A stretch of 64,000 nucleotides of DNA from Streptomyces fumanus. GTDB taxonomy: Bacteria; Actinomycetota; Actinomycetes; Streptomycetales; Streptomycetaceae. The DNA lies in contig NZ_BNBI01000006.1 of the NCBI RefSeq assembly GCF_014655295.1, forward strand, positions 248,001 to 312,000, read 5' to 3'. A program made the position numbers and the translations under genes. The notes under the pieces are model-generated. The model saw only the letters and a list, made by a program, of their open reading frames with translations, was not told the DNA's origin and searched no databases. Below, piece by piece: positions 60,388-64,000 of this stretch. How positions within the stretch are numbered: the first letter of the stretch is position 1; each line of letters starts with the position of its first letter.

Positions 60388-62811
60388 TCAGGGGCGGCGC
60401 AGGGTGCGGGCCGCCGTCAGGACCGCCGAGGTGACCGCGATCACCGCGCAGGCGCCGGCCGTCGCCGCCAGGGCCGGCCAGGGCAGGGCGAGCCGGGCCG
60501 GGGCCGACAGCAGGGCCAGGGCGCCGGTCATGCCGAGCAGGTTCACCACCGCCACCAGCAGGCCCAACAGCGCCCCCGCCGCCGCCACGGTCAGCGCCTC
60601 CGCCCCGACCAGGCGCAGTACCTGCGCGCGCGTCGCGCCGGCCAGCCGCAGCGCGGCCAGCTCCCGGGCCCGGCCGGCCGTCGCCATCGCCTGCGTGCCC
60701 GCCAGCGAGATGCCCGCGTAGACCAGGGCGATACCCAGCACCACCAGCAGACCCAGCCGGGTCGTGCCGCCACCGCCCGGCGCGACCGCCCGCGCCCACG
60801 CCCCGGCGTCCAGCACCCGCCCGCCGGCCGGCCCCGTCGCCGCGCGCAGCCCCGCCGCCACCGCGGCCCGGTCCGCGCCCGGCGCCACCGTCACCTCCAC
60901 CCGGTCCACCCGGGCGCCCGGCGCGTTGGCCGGGGTGACGTACACCCCGTGGCCGCCCGTGCCGGCCGGCAGCACCGCCGCGATCCGCAGCGAGCGGCGG
61001 GTGCCGTCACCGAGCCAGACCGCGACCCGCCGGCCGACGGCCGCCCCCTGCCACTCCTCGTCGACCACGATCGAACCGTCGTCCAGGTCCCCGATCCGGC
61101 CCGCCGTCACCGGCAGCCGGGCCGTCGCCGCCAGCGCCCCGGGGTCGGCGGCGCGGGCCTCGGCACGGATCAGGGCCACGCCGTCCTCCAGCGCGTACAC
61201 CGCGCTCGGCGCGGACGCCGACACCGCCGCCGTGCCGGGCACCGCGCGCAGCTTCCGTACCGTCGCCGCGTCCAGGGTGCCGCCGTCCGCCGTGACCACC
61301 AGGTCGGCCGCCGTGCGGGCCCGCGCCTCGGCCGCCGCCGCCTCGCCCAGGGTCGCCGTCGCCCCCAGCAGCGAACCCGCCAGCGCCACCGTCACCAGCA
61401 CCGGTGCCGCCACCGCCGCGCCCCGGCGGACGCCCCCGGCGGCGTTCTCCCGGACCAGCGTGCCGCCCGCGCCCGGCAACCGGGACGGCAGCCACCCGAG
61501 CAGCCGGACCGCCGGGCCCACCAGCGGCGGGGCCAGCAGCGCCACCGCCGTGATCAGCAGCATGGGCCGGCTGATGTAGGTCTTGCGGTGCAGCAGGTCG
61601 GAGGGGTCGGTCAGCAGCGCCCAGGCGAGCGTCCCGGCCGCCGCCAGCAGCAGCGCGGCCCCGCACAGCAGCCTGCCCCGGGTCAGGGTGCCGGCGTCCA
61701 CCGACGCCTCGCGCAGCGCCTGCGCCGGCCGGGTCCGGCCCGCCCGCCAGGACGCCGCCACCACCCCGCACACCGCCACCGCCAGGCCCGTCCAGAACGC
61801 CGCGTGGTACGGCCAGGAGTGCCCGCCGATCACGAACCAGTCCGGCGCCAGCCCCTCCGCCACCACCCGCGCGGCGAGGAACGGGGCGGCGTACCCGCCC
61901 AGCGCGCAGCCCGCCGCAGAGGCGGCCACGCCGACCAGCAGCGCCTCCGCGAGCACCGTCCGGCGGACCTGGCCGGGGGTCGCGCCCGCCAGCCGCAGCA
62001 GCCCGAACTCCCGGCGCCGCTGGGCCACCGTGAACGCGAACGTCGACGCCACCACGAACACCGACACGAACCCGGCCACCCCGCCGGCCGTCCCGAACAG
62101 GGCGTTCAGCGCGGTCACCGCCTCCCGGTCCCGGTCGGCGCCGGTGTCCGCCGCCCGCCGCGCGTCCCCGGTCAGCACCCGGGCCCGGTCGCCCACCACC
62201 CGTCGTACCGCCGCCGGGTCGGCGTCGACCACGAGCTGGACGCTCACCGGCGCCAGTCGGGCGGCCCGCGCGTCGGTGTGGAAGACGGCCCGCTCGGTGC
62301 CGGGGCCGGTCGCCGTGCCCACCACGCGGACCGTGCCGCGGTCGGTGCGCAGTCGCTCGCCCACCGCCGCCCAGGTGCCGGTGGTCACCACCTCACCGTC
62401 CGCGTGCGGCGCCCGGCCCCCGGTCAGCCGGTACGGGGCGAAGGCGGCCGTCGACCACGGGTGGCCGACCAGGCCGGACGGCCCGCCCGCGACCCGTACC
62501 GGATAGGAGCGGTCCTCGGTCACCCGGCCCAGCGCGCGCAGCGCGGCCACCGTGTCCGCCGGGACGGGCCGCGGCACGGCCAGCGGCCGCGTCCGTACGC
62601 CGATCGGGGTCGGTACGCGCAGGGTGTCCGCGCCGCGCACCACCACCGGCGCGGCGGCGAACCGCTCCGGGGCACGGCCGGGGGCGTCCGCCGCGGAGGC
62701 CAGGGAGAGCCCCATCACGGTGAGCAGCCCGACCCCCAGGGCGAGAGCGGCGAAGCCGCCGACGAAGGCGGTCCAGCGGGTCCGCAGGGTGCGCAGGGCG
62801 AGACTCAGCAC
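60388..62811 (-). CDS. FtsX-like ABC transporter permease
   Basis: 807 residues with about ten helices in two FtsX-like halves and a large extracellular domain in each. Conserved turns AQRRREFGLLRLAGATPGQVRRTVLAEALLVG and AGRARELAALRLAGATRAQVLRLVGAEAL mark the two permease units. GTG start at 62811, overlapping the ATPase gene by 7 bases. Such MacB/BceB-type exporters handle antimicrobial peptides or lipids. The sensor gene that follows the ATPase divergently supports a peptide-response function. Confidence 0.9.
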   Translation of the reverse strand: MLSLALRTLRTRWTAFVGGFAALALGVGLLTVMGLSLASAADAPGRAPERFAAAPVVVRGADTLRVPTPIGVRTRPLAVPRPVPADTVAALRALGRVTEDRSYPVRVAGGPSGLVGHPWSTAAFAPYRLTGGRAPHADGEVVTTGTWAAVGERLRTDRGTVRVVGTATGPGTERAVFHTDARAARLAPVSVQLVVDADPAAVRRVVGDRARVLTGDARRAADTGADRDREAVTALNALFGTAGGVAGFVSVFVVASTFAFTVAQRRREFGLLRLAGATPGQVRRTVLAEALLVGVAASAAGCALGGYAAPFLAARVVAEGLAPDWFVIGGHSWPYHAAFWTGLAVAVCGVVAASWRAGRTRPAQALREASVDAGTLTRGRLLCGAALLLAAAGTLAWALLTDPSDLLHRKTYISRPMLLITAVALLAPPLVGPAVRLLGWLPSRLPGAGGTLVRENAAGGVRRGAAVAAPVLVTVALAGSLLGATATLGEAAAAEARARTAADLVVTADGGTLDAATVRKLRAVPGTAAVSASAPSAVYALEDGVALIRAEARAADPGALAATARLPVTAGRIGDLDDGSIVVDEEWQGAAVGRRVAVWLGDGTRRSLRIAAVLPAGTGGHGVYVTPANAPGARVDRVEVTVAPGADRAAVAAGLRAATGPAGGRVLDAGAWARAVAPGGGGTTRLGLLVVLGIALVYAGISLAGTQAMATAGRARELAALRLAGATRAQVLRLVGAEALTVAAAGALLGLLVAVVNLLGMTGALALLSAPARLALPWPALAATAGACAVIAVTSAVLTAARTLRRP

Positions 62812-63605
62812 GACAGCACCCCCGCCGGGCCGGCCGGACGTGTCTTGCCCATCGCGCCCAGCGCCGCCGCCCCGCCCGGCGCCTCCAGTTCCGTCATCCG
62901 CGCAGCGATGTCGCTCGCCGTCGCCCCCGTCAGTTCGCCGTGCACCCGGCCGTCGACCAGGAACACCACCCGGTCGGCGTACGCGGCGGCCACCGGGTCG
63001 TGGGTGACCATGATCAGCGTGCGGCCGTCGCGGTCGACGGTCTCCCGCAGCAGCGTCAGCACCCGGTGGCCGGTCGCCGAGTCCAGCGCGCCGGTCGGCT
63101 CGTCGCCGAAGAGGACCTCCGGGCGGGTGATCAGCGCCCGGGCCAGCGCCACCCGCTGCTGCTGCCCGCCGGACAGTTCCGCGGGCCGGTGCCGGGCCCG
63201 GTCCGCGAGGCCGATCCGGCGCAGCGCCTCCCGTACCTCGGCGGCGCGGGGGCGGCGGCCGGCCAGGCGGAGCGGCAGGGCGACGTTCTGCTCGGCGGTC
63301 AGCGACGGCAGCAGGTTGAACGACTGGAAGACGAACCCGATCCGCTCCCGGCGCAGCAGCGTCAGCCGCCGCTCGCTCAGCCCGGTCAGCTCCGTCCCGC
63401 CCAGCCGCACCGACCCCGAGGTCGGCCGGTCCAGGCCCGCCGCGCACTGCAGCAGCGTCGACTTGCCCGACCCGGACGGGCCCATCACGGCGGTGAAGGT
63501 ACCGGCGGGGAAGGCGAGCGAGACGCCGTCCAGCGCCGTCACCCCGCCGTCCCCGGCCCCGTACCGTCTGCGCACGGACCGCAGTTCGATCGCGTCGGTT
63601 CCCAT
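62805..63605 (-). CDS. ABC transporter ATP-binding protein (MacB/LolD type)
   Basis: 266 residues. Walker A GPSGSGKST, Q-loop FQSFNLL, signature LSGGQQQR, Walker B VLFGDEPTGALD and H-loop VTHD are all present. Overlaps its permease. The ATG at 63605 gives the normal length. The C-terminal 40 residues after the domain are Ala/Gly-rich. Confidence 0.95.
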   Translation of the reverse strand: MGTDAIELRSVRRRYGAGDGGVTALDGVSLAFPAGTFTAVMGPSGSGKSTLLQCAAGLDRPTSGSVRLGGTELTGLSERRLTLLRRERIGFVFQSFNLLPSLTAEQNVALPLRLAGRRPRAAEVREALRRIGLADRARHRPAELSGGQQQRVALARALITRPEVLFGDEPTGALDSATGHRVLTLLRETVDRDGRTLIMVTHDPVAAAYADRVVFLVDGRVHGELTGATASDIAARMTELEAPGGAAALGAMGKTRPAGPAGVLSC

Positions 63606-63765
63606 GTCCCGCCCCTCGGCTCGCTGTTGAGGGCTCCAGCCAACCCCGGGAGGGGCCCGCCGATCATTGCGGCAGGGGCGAGAAACGGGGGTAGGGCCAG
63701 GCATACCCCGAAGCGGGGGCCAGACCGGTGGTGGGGCCCGCCGGACCGCCCGTACGGTGATCGGC

Positions 63766-64000
63766 ATGACGGTGTGGGGGGCGCTCGGCGAGCGGGGATA
63801 TCTGAGGTCGGCGTGGCCCTGGCGGGCGGCGGCCTATCTGCTGAGCGGGGCGCTGTTCGGGGCGCTCGTCCTGGTGGCGGTCCTGGGCGGGCTGGTCGTC
63901 GGGGGCGCGCTCGCCGTGCTGGTGATCGGGCTGCCGCTGCTCGGGCTGACCGCGCTGGCCGGGATACCCGTGGCCGCCGTGGAGCGCCACCGGCTGCGGC
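63766..64000 (+). CDS. Sensor-domain membrane protein, start of a probable histidine kinase (partial)
   Basis: 78 residues before the window ends. The pattern RSAWPWRAAAYLLSGALFGALV and LAVLVIGLPLLGLTALAGIPVAAVERHRL matches the putative-sensor domain found at the N-terminus of Streptomyces histidine kinases. Divergent from the ABC exporter, which it may regulate through a two-component system. Confidence 0.75.
   Translation, partial: MTVWGALGERGYLRSAWPWRAAAYLLSGALFGALVLVAVLGGLVVGGALAVLVIGLPLLGLTALAGIPVAAVERHRLR

Overview
The base composition, codon use and gene content point to a Streptomyces chromosome. Third codon positions are overwhelmingly G or C, and GTG and TTG starts are common. Marker genes include hrdD, the sepX/glpR divisome gene, an XRE-DUF5753 regulator paired with a DUF397 protein, a GPP34 protein, and a GH11/CE4 xylan locus. 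The gene order from about 20 kb to 58 kb looks like the conserved Streptomyces core around hrdD, fruKA, mscL and galU. No phage structural genes, integrase or antibiotic cluster is visible.

Layout. 1-9.8 kb: the end of a polytopic membrane protein, a large D-Ala-D-Ala carboxypeptidase, a GPP34 protein, an XRE/DUF397 pair, a glutathione peroxidase, a xylanase-acetylxylan esterase operon with two CBM2 modules, and two small conserved proteins. 9.97-14.6 kb: two copies of a flavoprotein + HTH/TPR regulator unit flank a hypothetical gene and a K+ channel. The second regulator lacks its N-terminal half at about 14605.

14.6-20.5 kb is an accessory island. Its 15.1-17.9 kb core is visibly AT-richer and carries a type II Thoeris-like antiphage locus: thsB (TIR-like) - thsA (two membrane segments + Macro domain) - HIT-family hydrolase, as a tight three-gene operon. 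A second TIR-domain gene faces it. To the right lie a 34-bp copy of the 3' part of tRNA-Arg(CCU), a RHH/PIN toxin-antitoxin pair, a degenerate second tRNA copy, a cold-shock-like paralogue, a hypothetical gene and the intact tRNA-Arg(CCU). This reads as repeated insertion next to a tRNA gene.

20.5-33.8 kb: a double-module IclR regulator, an array of about eight 26/27-bp repeats, a secreted M6-like protease, two regulator/DHA2-efflux modules (TetR and WYL), a MarR/extradiol dioxygenase pair, a GNAT enzyme and hrdD with a good sigma-R-type promoter. 33.8-37.8 kb: a fructose PTS operon (DeoR regulator, fruK, fruA). 37.9-52.5 kb: cell-envelope and housekeeping genes (L,D-transpeptidase lipoprotein, pentapeptide-repeat protein, P1 peptidase, MscL, SAF-like protein, methylthioadenosine phosphorylase, FmdB-type zinc ribbon, MFS, K+/H+ antiporter, penicillin acylase with a Thr/Gly-rich linker, formyl-THF cyclo-ligase).

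52.6-57.9 kb: galU, glp/moeA, moaC, mog, rimJ-like and sepX/glpR. Several overlap by 4 bp. This is the locus in which a gephyrin-like MoeA paralogue and its membrane receptor act in cell division. 57.9-64 kb: tRNA-Ala(CGC), a TetR/FAD-monooxygenase pair, a small membrane protein, a FtsX-type ABC exporter and the start of a sensor kinase-like protein.
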